A DNA stretch of 64,000 bases from Burkholderia ubonensis (GTDB lineage: Bacteria > Pseudomonadota > Gammaproteobacteria > Burkholderiales > Burkholderiaceae). Of the stretch, positions 15,691-25,337 are shown one piece after another; positions within the stretch are counted from its first letter, which is position 1, and the number at the start of each line of letters is the position of its first letter. A program made the position numbers and the translations under genes. The stretch spans positions 124,001 to 188,000 of the forward strand of contig NZ_CADFEB010000014.1 of NCBI RefSeq assembly GCF_902833085.1. Direction: 5' to 3'. A model generated the notes under the pieces. It did not search any database and had not been told where the DNA came from. It saw only the letters and a program-made list of their open reading frames with translations.

Positions 15691-16446
15691 TCAGGCGTTG
15701 TCGAGCTCGCCGTTCAGTTCGTCCGCGCGCTTCTGCGCGGCCGCGAAGTCGAGATCGCCGGAGTAGATCGCACGGCCGCAGATCACGCCTTCGACGCCGT
15801 GCTCTTCCACTTCGCACAGCTTCTCGATGTCGTTGAGGTTCGACAGGCCGCCGCTCGCGATCACCGGAATGCCGACCGCCTGCGCGAGCTTCACGGTCGC
15901 CTCAATGTTGATGCCCTGCAGCATGCCGTCGCGGCCGATGTCCGTGTAGACGATCGATTCGACGCCGTAGTCCTCGAACTTCTGCGCGAGGTCGATCACC
16001 TCGTGCCCCGTCAGCTTGCTCCAGCCGTCGGTCGCGACCTTGCCGTCCTTCGCGTCGAGGCCGACGATGATGCTGCCCGCGAACGCGCTGCACGCGTCCT
16101 GCAGGAAGCCCGGGTCCTTCACGGCCGCGGTGCCGATGATCACGTAGGACAGGCCCGCGTCGAGGTACTTCTCGATCGTCTCGAGGCTGCGGATGCCGCC
16201 GCCGAGCTGCACGGGAATTTCGTCGCCGACTTCTTCGAGGATCGCCTCGATCGCCTCGAGATTCTTAGGCTTGCCGGCGAACGCGCCGTTCAGGTCGACG
16301 AGATGGAGCCGTCGGGCGCCGAGGTCGACCCACTTGCGGGCCATCGCCGCGGGGTCCTCGGAGAAAATCGTAGCCTGGTCCATATCGCCTTGTTTGAGGC
16401 GCACGCATTGACCGTCTTTGAGATCGATGGCCGGAATCAGCAACAT
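15691..16446 (-). CDS. hisA: ProFAR isomerase (HisA)
   Basis: The protein is 251 residues. It is a TIM barrel homologous to HisF, opening MLLIPAIDLKDGQCVRL with the catalytic Asp in the first strand and the second in YTDIGRDGM. It isomerises ProFAR to PRFAR. It lies between hisH (163 bases upstream) and hisF. Confidence 0.98.
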   Translation of the reverse strand: MLLIPAIDLKDGQCVRLKQGDMDQATIFSEDPAAMARKWVDLGARRLHLVDLNGAFAGKPKNLEAIEAILEEVGDEIPVQLGGGIRSLETIEKYLDAGLSYVIIGTAAVKDPGFLQDACSAFAGSIIVGLDAKDGKVATDGWSKLTGHEVIDLAQKFEDYGVESIVYTDIGRDGMLQGINIEATVKLAQAVGIPVIASGGLSNLNDIEKLCEVEEHGVEGVICGRAIYSGDLDFAAAQKRADELNGELDNA

Positions 16447-16609
16447 AGCAATCGGTTGTCGTCTGGGAAAAGGGAAGAAATCCGGCGCACACCGGCCGAT
16501 CCGGTGCCGCGTCGTCTCGCTAGTTTAGTACAACTCGTTCGGCGCTTTGGCGGGCGAGCCCCGTGCGACGGGCGTTTCCCGCCCGCCGACTGTGGTTCGC
16601 GCGCCACGT

Positions 16610-17251
16610 TTACGGTTTCCAGTGTACGAAGTTGCGATACAGACGCAACCCGACTTCCGCGCTTTTCTCGGGGTGGAATTGGGTCGCGAAGAGATTATCC
16701 CGCGCGACCGCGGACGTAAACGGCGCACCGTAGACCGTTTCGCCGACCGTATGCGCCGGGTTGTCCGGCACCACGTAATAGCTGTGCACGAAGTAGAAAT
16801 AGGCGTCGTCCGGCACGCCGTCCCACAACGGGTGCGGCTGCGACTGGCGCACGCGGTTCCAGCCCATCTGCGGCACCTTGAAGCGCGAGCCGTCGTCCTG
16901 CAGCTGGCCTGCGAGATCGAAACGCACGACCTTGCCCGGCAGCAGGCCGAGGCCGTTCGTGTCGCCTTCGGCGCTCCAGTCGAACAGCATCTGCTCGCCG
17001 ACGCACACGCCGAGCAGCGGCTTCGTGCGCGACGCCTCGATCACTGCCTCCTGCAGACCCGATTCGCCGAGGCAGCGCATGCAGTCCGGCATCGCGCCCT
17101 GGCCGGGCAGCACGACGCGGTCGGCCGCGCGGATCGCGGCCGGCGTGTCGACGATCGCCACGTCGGCGGCCGGTTCGGCCTTCATCAGCGCCTGCGCGAC
17201 CGAGCGCAGGTTGCCCATCCCATAATCCACAATCGCAATCGAAGTTTTCAT
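16610..17251 (-). CDS. hisH: Imidazole glycerol phosphate synthase glutaminase subunit
   Basis: The protein is 213 residues from the ATG at 17251 (MKTSIAIVDYGMGN). It is a class I glutamine amidotransferase with the nucleophile in PLLGVCVGEQ and the His-Glu pair in ATQFHPEKS near the C-terminus. It supplies ammonia to HisF. It overlaps marC by four bases (ATGA). Confidence 0.98.
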   Translation of the reverse strand: MKTSIAIVDYGMGNLRSVAQALMKAEPAADVAIVDTPAAIRAADRVVLPGQGAMPDCMRCLGESGLQEAVIEASRTKPLLGVCVGEQMLFDWSAEGDTNGLGLLPGKVVRFDLAGQLQDDGSRFKVPQMGWNRVRQSQPHPLWDGVPDDAYFYFVHSYYVVPDNPAHTVGETVYGAPFTSAVARDNLFATQFHPEKSAEVGLRLYRNFVHWKP

Positions 17252-17868
17252 CTCAGTGCAGGCAGTAGCGCCCTCAGTCCGTTGACGATGAATTCCACCG
17301 CCAGCGCCGACAGCATCAGTCCCATCAGCCGCGTGGCGATGTTGATGCCGGTGCGGCCGATCCAGTTCGCGATCGGCTCGGCGAGCCGCATCGCGACGAA
17401 ACACAGGCAGGCGAGGATCGCGCCGATCGCGACGAGCCCCACCCGGTCATACCAGTGACGCGAGTTCGCCGCATAGATGATCACCGTGCTGATCGAGCCG
17501 GGGCCCGTCAGCAGCGGGATCGCGAGCGGCACCACCGCGATGTTGTCCTTCTGCTCGGCTTCGTGGCGCTCCTCCGGCGTCGAGCGGGTGTTGCCGGCCT
17601 GCGCGTTCAGCATGCTGATCGCCATCAGCAGCATGATGATCCCGCCGCCCACCTCCAGCGAGCCGACCGAAATGCCGAAGAAGTCGATGATCTGCTGGCC
17701 GAGCAGCGTCGTCACCGTGATCACGCAGAACACCGACACCGACGCGATCCGGATCGTGTGGCGCCGCTCGTCGTCCGTCTGCTGCGCAGTCAGGCTCAGG
17801 AAAAACGGCACCGCGCCGACCGGATTGATCAGCGCGAGCAGCGAAATGAACGATTTGAGCAGATCCAT
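17248..17868 (-). CDS. MarC/UPF0056-family membrane protein
   Basis: The protein is 206 residues with six predicted membrane segments (for example SFISLLALINPVGAVPFFL at the N-terminus, ITVTTLLGQQIIDFFGI, and LMGLMLSALAVEFIVNGL at the end). The NPVGAVPFF motif is typical of MarC family proteins, whose function is unclear despite the historical antibiotic-resistance name. It is inserted within the his operon between hisB and hisH and coupled to hisH by an ATGA overlap. Confidence 0.93.
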   Translation of the reverse strand: MDLLKSFISLLALINPVGAVPFFLSLTAQQTDDERRHTIRIASVSVFCVITVTTLLGQQIIDFFGISVGSLEVGGGIIMLLMAISMLNAQAGNTRSTPEERHEAEQKDNIAVVPLAIPLLTGPGSISTVIIYAANSRHWYDRVGLVAIGAILACLCFVAMRLAEPIANWIGRTGINIATRLMGLMLSALAVEFIVNGLRALLPALR

Positions 17869-17936
17869 CGCAAGCCGGCGCGACGCGCCGAAGCCGTGAG
17901 GTTGTCTTGTCCGTGCGTCCGTTCAGAAGGCGGGGT

Positions 17937-18524
17937 TCAGAGGCTGCCCTTCGTCGACGGGACCTGCCCCGCCGCGCGTTCGTCGAGCTCCGCCGCCATC
18001 CGCAGCGCACGGCCGAAGGCCTTGAACACCGTCTCGAGCTGGTGGTGCGCGTTGATCCCGCGCAGGTTGTCGACGTGCAGCGTCACGCCCGCATGGTTCA
18101 CGAAGCCGCGGAAGAATTCGATCGACAGGTCGACGTCGAAGGTGCCGATCCGCGCGCGCGTGAACGGCACGTGGAATTCGAGGCCCGGACGGCCCGAGAA
18201 GTCGATCACGACGCGCGACAGCGCCTCGTCGAGCGGCACGTACGAATGGCCGTAGCGGCGGATGCCCTTCTTGTCGCCGATCGCCTTCGCGACCGCCTGG
18301 CCGAGCGTGATGCCGACGTCCTCGACCGTATGGTGATCGTCGATATGCGTGTCGCCATGCGCCTCGACCTCGAGATCGACCAGACCGTGTCGAGCGATCT
18401 GGTCGAGCATATGGTCGAGGAACGGCACGCCGGTCGCGAGCTTCTGCTGGCCGGTGCCGTCGAGGTTGAGCTTCACACGGATCTGCGTTTCGCTGGTATT
18501 GCGAACGACTTCCGCCACACGCAT
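17937..18524 (-). CDS. hisB: Imidazoleglycerol-phosphate dehydratase
   Basis: The protein is 195 residues from the ATG at 18524 (MRVAEVVRNTSET). This is the monofunctional form, without the HisB N-terminal phosphatase found in E. coli. The Mn-binding histidine pairs appear as DHMLDQIARH, DDHHTVED and NAHHQLE. It makes imidazole-acetol phosphate, step 6 of the pathway. Confidence 0.98.
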   Translation of the reverse strand: MRVAEVVRNTSETQIRVKLNLDGTGQQKLATGVPFLDHMLDQIARHGLVDLEVEAHGDTHIDDHHTVEDVGITLGQAVAKAIGDKKGIRRYGHSYVPLDEALSRVVIDFSGRPGLEFHVPFTRARIGTFDVDLSIEFFRGFVNHAGVTLHVDNLRGINAHHQLETVFKAFGRALRMAAELDERAAGQVPSTKGSL

Positions 18525-18589
18525 GGCAATTCCTTGACTGAGTCGATGTAAATGGGGATTGATCGTATCGCGCCGCGGCGCCGTCAGGC

Positions 18590-19663
18590 TCAACCGGGTA
18601 GCGCGAGTTTCAATGCGGCCAGCAGGCGGGCGTTTTCATCGGGAGAACCGACGGTCAGCCGCACGCATTCGGCCAGCAACGGATGCATTTTACTCACGTT
18701 TTTGACCAGCACCCGCTCGGTCAGCAGCGCGTCGAACACGGCCGCCGCGTCCGGCACGCGCACCAGCAGGAAATTGCCGGCGCTCGGGAACACCGTCACG
18801 CCCGGCAGCGCGGCCACGGCTTGCGCGAGGCGCGCGCGCTCGGCGCGCAGCTCGGCCGCCTGCGCGTCGAGCACGTCGAGGTGGTCGAGCAGGAAATCGG
18901 CGGTCGCCTGCGTCAGCACGTTGATGTTGTACGGCGGACGCACCTTGTCGAACTCCGCGAGCCACGCCGGCAGCCCGGCGAGGTAGCCGAGGCGGATGCC
19001 CGCGAGGCCGAGCTTCGACACCGTGCGCATCACGACGACGTTGTCGAACTCCGCCGCGCGCGGCAGCCACGAGCGCTCGGCGAACGGCTGGTATGCCTCG
19101 TCGATCACGACCAGGCTGTGCCGCGCGGCCGCGATGATCCGCTCGACGCCGGCGGCGTCGTACAGCGTGCCGGTCGGGTTGTTCGGGTACGCGAGATAGA
19201 CGAGCGCCGGGCAGTGCTCGGCGATCGCCGCGAGCATCGCGTCGACGTCGAGCGTCAGGTCGGCCGCGAGCGGCACGCCGACGAACTCGAGCTGCGCGAA
19301 TTTCGCCGACAGCTCGTACATCACGAAGCCCGGCACCGGCGCGAGCACCTTCGCGCCCGGCTTCGCGCACGCGACCGACATCATGCTGATGATCTCGTCG
19401 GAGCCGTTGCCGAGCAGCACGTCGCACGCGGCCGGCACGCCCATCGTGCGGCGCAGCTTGTCGATGAGCGCGGCCGGGCGCGGCGCCGGATAGCGGTTCA
19501 GCGCGACCTGCGCGAGGCGCGCGCCGAGCGCCGCCGCGAGCGGTTCGGGCAGCGGGTACGGGTTCTCCATCGCGTCGAGCTTCACGAACCCGCTCGCGTC
19601 CGGCACCGGGTAGCTCGTCATCGCGAGCACGTCGCGGCGAATGATGTCTTGTGGCGTCGTCAT
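18590..19663 (-). CDS. hisC: Histidinol-phosphate aminotransferase
   Basis: The protein is 357 residues from the ATG at 19663 (MTTPQDIIRRDV). It is a fold-type I PLP enzyme: the substrate region MENPYPLPEPL at the N-terminus, NPNNPTGTL-type loop (YPNNPTG), Asp in VVIDEAYQPF, and the PLP lysine in RTVSKLGLAGIRLGY. It lies 65 bases upstream of hisB. Confidence 0.98.
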   Translation of the reverse strand: MTTPQDIIRRDVLAMTSYPVPDASGFVKLDAMENPYPLPEPLAAALGARLAQVALNRYPAPRPAALIDKLRRTMGVPAACDVLLGNGSDEIISMMSVACAKPGAKVLAPVPGFVMYELSAKFAQLEFVGVPLAADLTLDVDAMLAAIAEHCPALVYLAYPNNPTGTLYDAAGVERIIAAARHSLVVIDEAYQPFAERSWLPRAAEFDNVVVMRTVSKLGLAGIRLGYLAGLPAWLAEFDKVRPPYNINVLTQATADFLLDHLDVLDAQAAELRAERARLAQAVAALPGVTVFPSAGNFLLVRVPDAAAVFDALLTERVLVKNVSKMHPLLAECVRLTVGSPDENARLLAALKLALPG

Positions 19664-19766
19664 GGTCTGCCGGCCGGCGTGCATTGCGCCGGCATCGAAA
19701 AAAGTCGCAAAAGGTTGCAAAGGATCGGCGCGGCGACAGCCGCCGCGCCCGTCTGCGGCCCGGCAA

Positions 19767-21095
19767 TCAGCCCTGGCCGCCGCCTTTCATCCGGTATTCG
19801 GCGCTCTTCGCATGCGCCTGCAGCCCTTCGCCGTACGCGAGCTCGGACGCGATCTCGCCGAGCGTATGCGCGCCTTCGGCGCTGACTTCGATCACGCTCG
19901 AGCGCTTGATGAAGTCGTACACGCCGAGCGGCGACGAAAAGCGCGCGGTGCGCGACGTCGGCAGCACGTGGTTCGGGCCCGCGCAGTAGTCGCCGAGGCT
20001 CTCGCTCGTATAGCGGCCCAGGAAGATCGCGCCGGCGTGGCGGATCTGCTGGCCCCACTGCTGCGGCTCCAGCGCCGAAATCTCGAGGTGCTCGGGCGCG
20101 ATGTCGTTCGCGATCCTGCACGCTTCCGCCATGTCGCGCACCTTGACCAGCGCGCCGCGGCCTTCGAGCGACGCGCGGATCACGGCCTCGCGCGGCATCG
20201 TCGGCAGCAGCTCGCCGATCGCCTTCTCGACGCGCTCGATGAACGACGCGTCCGGGCACAGCAGGATCGACTGCGCGAGCTCGTCGTGCTCGGCCTGCGA
20301 GAACAGGTCCATCGCGACCCAGTTCGGGTCCGTGGTGCCGTCGCACAGCACGAGGATCTCCGACGGCCCGGCGATCATGTCGATGCCGACCGTGCCGAAC
20401 ACGCGGCGCTTCGCCGACGCGACGTACGCGTTGCCGGGCCCGCAGATCTTGTCGACGGCCGGCACGGTCGCGGTGCCGTACGCGAGCGCGGCCACCGCCT
20501 GCGCGCCGCCGATCGTGAACACGCGGTCGACGCCGCCGAGCAGCGCCGCGGCGAGCACGAGGTCGTTCTTCACGCCGTCCGGGGTCGGCACGACCATCAC
20601 GATCTCGCCGACGCCCGCGACGCGCGCCGGAATCGCGTTCATCAGCACCGACGACGGATAGGCCGCCTTGCCGCCCGGCACGTACAGGCCGACGCGGTCG
20701 AGCGGCATGACCTTCTGGCCGAGCACCGTGCCGTCGCTTTCCGTGTACTGCCAGCTATGGCTGCCGCACTCGATCTTCTGCTTCTCGTGATACCCGCGCA
20801 CGCGCGCCGCGGCCGCTTCCAGCGCCGCGCGCGCCTTCGGCGCGAGGCCGTCGAGCGCTTCCTGCAGCGCTTCCTGCGGCAGCTCCAGCGCGGCGACGCT
20901 GTCCGCGCCCAGCCGGTCGAAGCGGTTCGTGTAGTCGAGCACCGCGGCGTCGCCGCGCGCCTTCACGTCGGCGAGGATCTGCGCAACCGAGCGCTCGATC
21001 GCGTCGTCTTCGCTCGCCTCGAACGCGAGCACCGCGCGCAGCGCGGCGTCGAAGCCTTCGCTCGTCGAATCGAGTTTGCGGATGGTGATGGACAT
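19767..21095 (-). CDS. hisD: Histidinol dehydrogenase
   Basis: The protein is 442 residues from the ATG at 21095 (MSITIRKLDST). It is a zinc enzyme carrying out the last two oxidations to histidine. The family signature is visible as GPNHVLPTSRTARF and in the IDMIAGPSEILVL segment. The 103-base gap to hisC is the widest in the his cluster. Confidence 0.98.
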   Translation of the reverse strand: MSITIRKLDSTSEGFDAALRAVLAFEASEDDAIERSVAQILADVKARGDAAVLDYTNRFDRLGADSVAALELPQEALQEALDGLAPKARAALEAAAARVRGYHEKQKIECGSHSWQYTESDGTVLGQKVMPLDRVGLYVPGGKAAYPSSVLMNAIPARVAGVGEIVMVVPTPDGVKNDLVLAAALLGGVDRVFTIGGAQAVAALAYGTATVPAVDKICGPGNAYVASAKRRVFGTVGIDMIAGPSEILVLCDGTTDPNWVAMDLFSQAEHDELAQSILLCPDASFIERVEKAIGELLPTMPREAVIRASLEGRGALVKVRDMAEACRIANDIAPEHLEISALEPQQWGQQIRHAGAIFLGRYTSESLGDYCAGPNHVLPTSRTARFSSPLGVYDFIKRSSVIEVSAEGAHTLGEIASELAYGEGLQAHAKSAEYRMKGGGQG

Positions 21096-21118
21096 GGGAG
21101 TTCCGTTACGGTGTGCGC

Positions 21119-21784
21119 TCACGCGCCGTTGCGCGACGCGCGTTCGAACGCGTCGAGGATCGGCTTGAGCGCCGCGCGCTTGAGCTTCAGCGCAGCCTGG
21201 TTCACGACGAGGCGCGACGAGATCTGCATGATCTCCTCGACCTCGACCAGATTGTTCGCCCGGAGCGTGCCGCCCGAGCTGACGAGGTCGACGATCGCGT
21301 CGGCGAGGCCGACGAGCGGCGCGAGCTCCATCGACCCGTACAGCTTGATCAGGTCGACGTGCACGCCCTTCGCGGCGAAGTGCTCGCGCGCCGCTTCGAC
21401 GTACTTCGTCGCGACGCGCAGGCGCGCGCCCTGGCGCACCGCCTTCGCGTAGTCGAAGCCGGCGGGCACCGCGACCGACAGCCGGCAGCGCGCGATGTTC
21501 AGGTCGATCGGCTGGTACAGGCCCGAGCCGCCGTGCTCGATCAGCACGTCCTTGCCGGCCACGCCGAAGTCGGCAGCGCCGTATTCGACGTAGGTCGGCA
21601 CGTCGCTCGCGCGCACGATGATCACGCGCAGGTTCGGGTTGGTCGTCGGCAGGATCAGCTTGCGCGACGTTTCCGGATCCTCGGTGACCTGCACGCCCGC
21701 GGCGGCGAGCAGCGGCAGGGTTTCCTCGAAGATCCGGCCCTTCGACAGGGCAAGGGTCAACGGCGGGGTCAACGGCGCGCTCAT
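21119..21784 (-). CDS. hisG: ATP phosphoribosyltransferase, short form
   Basis: The protein is 221 residues. It catalyses the first, committed step (ATP plus PRPP). It is the short HisG(S) form: it ends after VNQAALKLKRAALKPILDAF and lacks the C-terminal regulatory domain of about 80 residues, so by family knowledge it needs the HisRS-like partner HisZ for activity and feedback control. No hisZ lies in this window. The start overlaps the murA stop by four bases. Confidence 0.97.
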   Translation of the reverse strand: MSAPLTPPLTLALSKGRIFEETLPLLAAAGVQVTEDPETSRKLILPTTNPNLRVIIVRASDVPTYVEYGAADFGVAGKDVLIEHGGSGLYQPIDLNIARCRLSVAVPAGFDYAKAVRQGARLRVATKYVEAAREHFAAKGVHVDLIKLYGSMELAPLVGLADAIVDLVSSGGTLRANNLVEVEEIMQISSRLVVNQAALKLKRAALKPILDAFERASRNGA

Positions 21785-23130
21785 GCTTGGCTCCCGGAAA
21801 CGCGGCGCACGTTCGCGCCGACGGCGGTCAGTTTGGCTTCCATCCGGTCGTAGCCCCGGTCGAGGTGATAGATGCGGTCGACGAGCGTCTCGCCGTCGGC
21901 GCGCAGCCCAGCGATCACGAGGCTCGCGGACGCGCGCAGGTCGGTGGCCATCACGTTCGCGCCGGACAGTTTCTCGACGCCCGTCACGAGCGCCGTGTTG
22001 CCGTCGATCGTGATGTTCGCGCCGAGCCGGTTCAGCTCCTGCACGTGCATGAAACGGTTCTCGAAAATGGTTTCGACGACCTGCGCGGTGCCCGTCGCGA
22101 CCGTATTGAGGGCCATGAACTGCGCCTGCATGTCGGTCGGGAACGCCGGGTATTCGGACGTGCGGATCGTCACCGCGGACGGCCGGCGGTCCATCTTCAC
22201 GCGCAGCCAGGTGTCGCCTTCCTCGACCGTCACGCCGGCCTCGCGCAGCTTGTCGATCACCGCGTCGAGGATGTGCGGGCGCACGCCCGTCAGCGTCACG
22301 TCGCCGCCCGCCGCCGCGACCGCGCACAGGAACGTGCCGGCCTCGATGCGGTCGGGAATCACCGAATGACGCGCGCCGTGCAGCCGCTCGACGCCCTGGA
22401 TCACGAGCCGGTCGGTGCCGATGCCGTCGATCTTCGCACCCATTTCGACCAGCAAGTGTGCGAGATCGCTCACTTCCGGCTCGCGCGCGGCGTTCTCGAT
22501 CACCGTCTCGCCGTCGGCGAGCGTCGCCGCCATCAGCAGGTTCTCGGTGCCCGTCACCGTGATCATGTCGGTGACGATGCGCGCGCCCTTCAGGCGCTTC
22601 GCGCGCGCCTCGATGAAGCCGTGCTCGATGCTGATCTCGGCGCCCATCGCCTGCAGGCCCTTGATGTGCTGGTCGACCGGCCGCGCGCCGATCGCGCAGC
22701 CGCCCGGCAGCGACACCTTCGCCTCGCCGAAGCGCGCGAGCAGCGGCCCGAGCACGAGGATCGACGCGCGCATCGTCTTCACGAGCTCGTACGGCGCGAC
22801 GAGGTTGTCGACGCGCGACGCGTCGAGCTGCACGTGGCTGCCGTCCGTCTCGCTCTTCACGCCCATCTGGTTCAGGACCTTCAGCGTGGTGCGGACGTCC
22901 TTCAGGTTCGGCACGTTGTCGAGGTGGACCGGATCGGCCGTCAGCAGGCCCGCGCACAGAATCGGCAGCGCCGCGTTCTTCGCGCCCGACACGACGATCT
23001 CGCCGGACAGCCGGCGGCCGCCTTCGATCACGAGCTTGTCCATCCCATGTCCCTGCGTATCCCGATTGCCGGCCGGGTGTGCCGCGGCGACGCTCTCGAC
23101 GGCGTCGCGCTCGTTGACGGTGACTTGCAC
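21781..23130 (-). CDS. murA: UDP-N-acetylglucosamine enolpyruvyl transferase
   Basis: The protein is 449 residues from a GTG at 23130 (MQVTVNERDAV); the ATG at 23043 (MDKLVIEGG) is an alternative giving the core enzyme only. It transfers enolpyruvate from PEP to UDP-GlcNAc, the first committed step of peptidoglycan synthesis. The PEP-binding, fosfomycin-target cysteine is in LPGGCAIGARP. It lies between the IbaG gene and hisG, coupled to the his operon. Confidence 0.97.
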   Translation of the reverse strand: MQVTVNERDAVESVAAAHPAGNRDTQGHGMDKLVIEGGRRLSGEIVVSGAKNAALPILCAGLLTADPVHLDNVPNLKDVRTTLKVLNQMGVKSETDGSHVQLDASRVDNLVAPYELVKTMRASILVLGPLLARFGEAKVSLPGGCAIGARPVDQHIKGLQAMGAEISIEHGFIEARAKRLKGARIVTDMITVTGTENLLMAATLADGETVIENAAREPEVSDLAHLLVEMGAKIDGIGTDRLVIQGVERLHGARHSVIPDRIEAGTFLCAVAAAGGDVTLTGVRPHILDAVIDKLREAGVTVEEGDTWLRVKMDRRPSAVTIRTSEYPAFPTDMQAQFMALNTVATGTAQVVETIFENRFMHVQELNRLGANITIDGNTALVTGVEKLSGANVMATDLRASASLVIAGLRADGETLVDRIYHLDRGYDRMEAKLTAVGANVRRVSGSQA

Positions 23131-23143
23131 TCAGTGGTTCCGG

Positions 23144-23383
23144 TTATGCGTTCTGCCATTCGGCGGGCGTCAGCGTCTTCATGCTGAGCGCGTGGATTTC
23201 CTGCTTCATGCGGTCGCCGAGCGCCGCATAGACGAGCTGATGCCGCTGGATCGGCCGCTTGCCCTCGAAGGCCGGCGACACGATCGTCGCGAAGAAGTGC
23301 TGGCCGTCGCCTTCGACTTCCAGATGCGTGCAGGCAAGCCCGCCCGCGATGTATTGCTTGACCTGTTCGGGAGTCGGCAACAT
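23144..23383 (-). CDS. BolA-family protein, IbaG-like
   Basis: The protein is 79 residues. It has the BolA fold with the FVGKRPIQRHQLVYAAL-type core (here EGKRPIQRHQLVYAALGD) and a conserved cysteine in GLACTHLEV that can help coordinate an iron-sulfur cluster with a monothiol glutaredoxin. The mlaB-ibaG-murA order is kept from gamma-proteobacteria, apart from the inserted ABC pair. It starts 13 bases from murA. Confidence 0.93.
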   Translation of the reverse strand: MLPTPEQVKQYIAGGLACTHLEVEGDGQHFFATIVSPAFEGKRPIQRHQLVYAALGDRMKQEIHALSMKTLTPAEWQNA

Positions 23384-23471
23384 GTGATGCTCCTGTCGGT
23401 GCGCGCCGGACCGCGCGCGGCGCCGCGCTCCGCGACGGGAGCGGCGCCGCGCGCGGCGGCCGATTCATATA

Positions 23472-24227
23472 TCAATGACGCAGTTTGTAGCCGGTCGCGA
23501 GCAGCCGCATCGCGAACAGCGCGAGCAGCACGAAGAAACCGGCGACGATCGCGAGGCTCGCGAGCGGGTTGATGTCGGACGCGCCGAAGAACCCGTAGCG
23601 AAAGCCGTCGATCATGTAGAAAAACGGGTTGAGACGCGAAATTTCGCGCCACACGGGCGGCAGCGAATGCGTCGAGTAGAACACGCCGGACAGGAACGTC
23701 AGCGGCATGATCAGGAAGTTCTGGAACGCGGCGAGCTGGTCGAACTTCTCCGCCCAGATCCCGGCGATGAGGCCGAGCGTGCCGAGGATCCCCGCGCCGA
23801 ACAGCGCGAACCCGAGGATGAACGCGGGCGCCGCGAACTGCATCGGGATGAACCAGACCGTCACGACGAACACGCCGGCGCCGACCGCGAGCCCGCGCAC
23901 GACGGACGCCAGCACGTACGCGCCGTAGATGTCCCTGTACGACAGCGGCGGCAGCAGCATGAACACGAGATTGCCGGTGATCTTCGACTGGATCAGCGAC
24001 GACGAGCTGTTCGCGAACGCGTTCTGCAGCACGCTCATCATCACGAGGCCCGGCACGAGGAAGCTCACGTACTCGACGCCCGGATACACCTCGACGCGGC
24101 CCGACAGCGCATGGCCGAAGATCGTCAGGTACAGCAGCGCCGTGACGACGGGCGCGAGCACCGTCTGGAACGACACCTTCCAGAACCGCAGGATTTCCTT
24201 GTAGAACAGCGTCTGAAAACCGCTCAT
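23472..24227 (-). CDS. ABC-2 type transporter permease
   Basis: The protein is 251 residues from the ATG at 24227. It has six hydrophobic segments with the ABC-2 signature (LIMPLTFLSGVFYSTHSLP, then RLNPFFYMIDGFRYGFFG), as in YadH-type exporters. Its start overlaps the ATPase gene by four bases (ATGA), so the two form one exporter. The substrate is unknown; the position inside the mla-ibaG-murA cluster suggests an envelope component, by inference. Confidence 0.92.
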   Translation of the reverse strand: MSGFQTLFYKEILRFWKVSFQTVLAPVVTALLYLTIFGHALSGRVEVYPGVEYVSFLVPGLVMMSVLQNAFANSSSSLIQSKITGNLVFMLLPPLSYRDIYGAYVLASVVRGLAVGAGVFVVTVWFIPMQFAAPAFILGFALFGAGILGTLGLIAGIWAEKFDQLAAFQNFLIMPLTFLSGVFYSTHSLPPVWREISRLNPFFYMIDGFRYGFFGASDINPLASLAIVAGFFVLLALFAMRLLATGYKLRH

Positions 24228-25150
24228 GCCAGCCCCTCGATCGCCTCGGCCCCGTTCATCACCTGGACGAACACATCCTCGAGGTCGGCCTTCCTGACCT
24301 CGATCTCGTCGAACGTGCAGCCGGCGGCGCGGCATTGCGCGAGAATCCGCTCGACGTCGTCGTAGTTCGCAAGCCGCAGCAGGTGTTCGCCGGGCGCACG
24401 GGCGGCCGGATCGGTTTCCAGCGCGCGCAGCTCGGCGGGCAGCGCGCCGAGAGCGAAGCGCAGGTACAGCTGCAGGCCCGCGAAGCGCTGCAGCAGTGCG
24501 TCGGTGCGCTCGAGCGCGACCACTTCGCCCCGGCGCAGCATCGCGATGCGGTCGCACAGCGACTCGGCTTCCTCGAGGTAGTGAGTGGTCAGCACGATCG
24601 TGTGACCTTCGCGGTTCAGGCGCGAGATGAATTTCCACAGCGTCTGGCGCAGCTCGACGTCGACGCCGGCGGTCGGCTCGTCGAGCACGATCACGGGCGG
24701 CCGGTGCACGAGCGCCTGCGCGACCAGCACGCGGCGCTTCATCCCGCCCGACAGCGCGCGCATGTTCGCGTCCGCCTTCTCGGTCAGGTCGAGATTGGCC
24801 ATCACCTCGTCGATCCAGTCGTCGTTGTGGCGCAGCCCGAAGTAGCCGGACTGGATCCGCAGCGTCTCGCGCACCGTGAAGAAGGGATCGAACACCAGCT
24901 CCTGCGGCACGACGCCGAGCGCGCGGCGCGCGGCCCGGAAGTCCTTGACGACGTCATGGCCGCGCACCGAGATGCTGCCTTCATCGGCCCGGGCGAGCCC
25001 GGCGAGGATGCTGATGAGCGTGGTCTTGCCTGCGCCGTTCGGGCCGAGCAGACCGAAAAACTCGCCTTCCTCGACCGACAGGCTGACGCCCTTGAGCGCC
25101 TGAAGCGACTTGTAGCGCTTCTTGACGTGACGGATTTCTATGGCTGACAT
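24224..25150 (-). CDS. ABC transporter ATP-binding protein (YadG-like)
   Basis: The protein is 308 residues from the ATG at 25150 (MSAIEIRHVKKRY). Walker A is GPNGAGKTT, the signature LSGGMKRR, Walker B VIVLDEPTAGVD, and the switch His TTHYLEE. The C-terminal extension of about 90 residues is typical of drug/lipid-exporter type ATPases. It is partner of the adjacent ABC-2 permease. Confidence 0.93.
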   Translation of the reverse strand: MSAIEIRHVKKRYKSLQALKGVSLSVEEGEFFGLLGPNGAGKTTLISILAGLARADEGSISVRGHDVVKDFRAARRALGVVPQELVFDPFFTVRETLRIQSGYFGLRHNDDWIDEVMANLDLTEKADANMRALSGGMKRRVLVAQALVHRPPVIVLDEPTAGVDVELRQTLWKFISRLNREGHTIVLTTHYLEEAESLCDRIAMLRRGEVVALERTDALLQRFAGLQLYLRFALGALPAELRALETDPAARAPGEHLLRLANYDDVERILAQCRAAGCTFDEIEVRKADLEDVFVQVMNGAEAIEGLA

Positions 25151-25337
25151 GGACTGTGCGCGGCGCAACGGCCGCGACGCCTATTCTGTGCTTGCTGCGA
25201 AAGAAAATGGGGGCCCGACGCCGACCGGCAGTCCCGCAAAACGCTTGATTATAGGGCAAACCGGCGGGAGGGGACGGCCATCGGAACCGGCCGTGCGGCG
25301 GCCGGCGCCCCGCGGGGGCCGGCGTTCAGCGGCAGGG

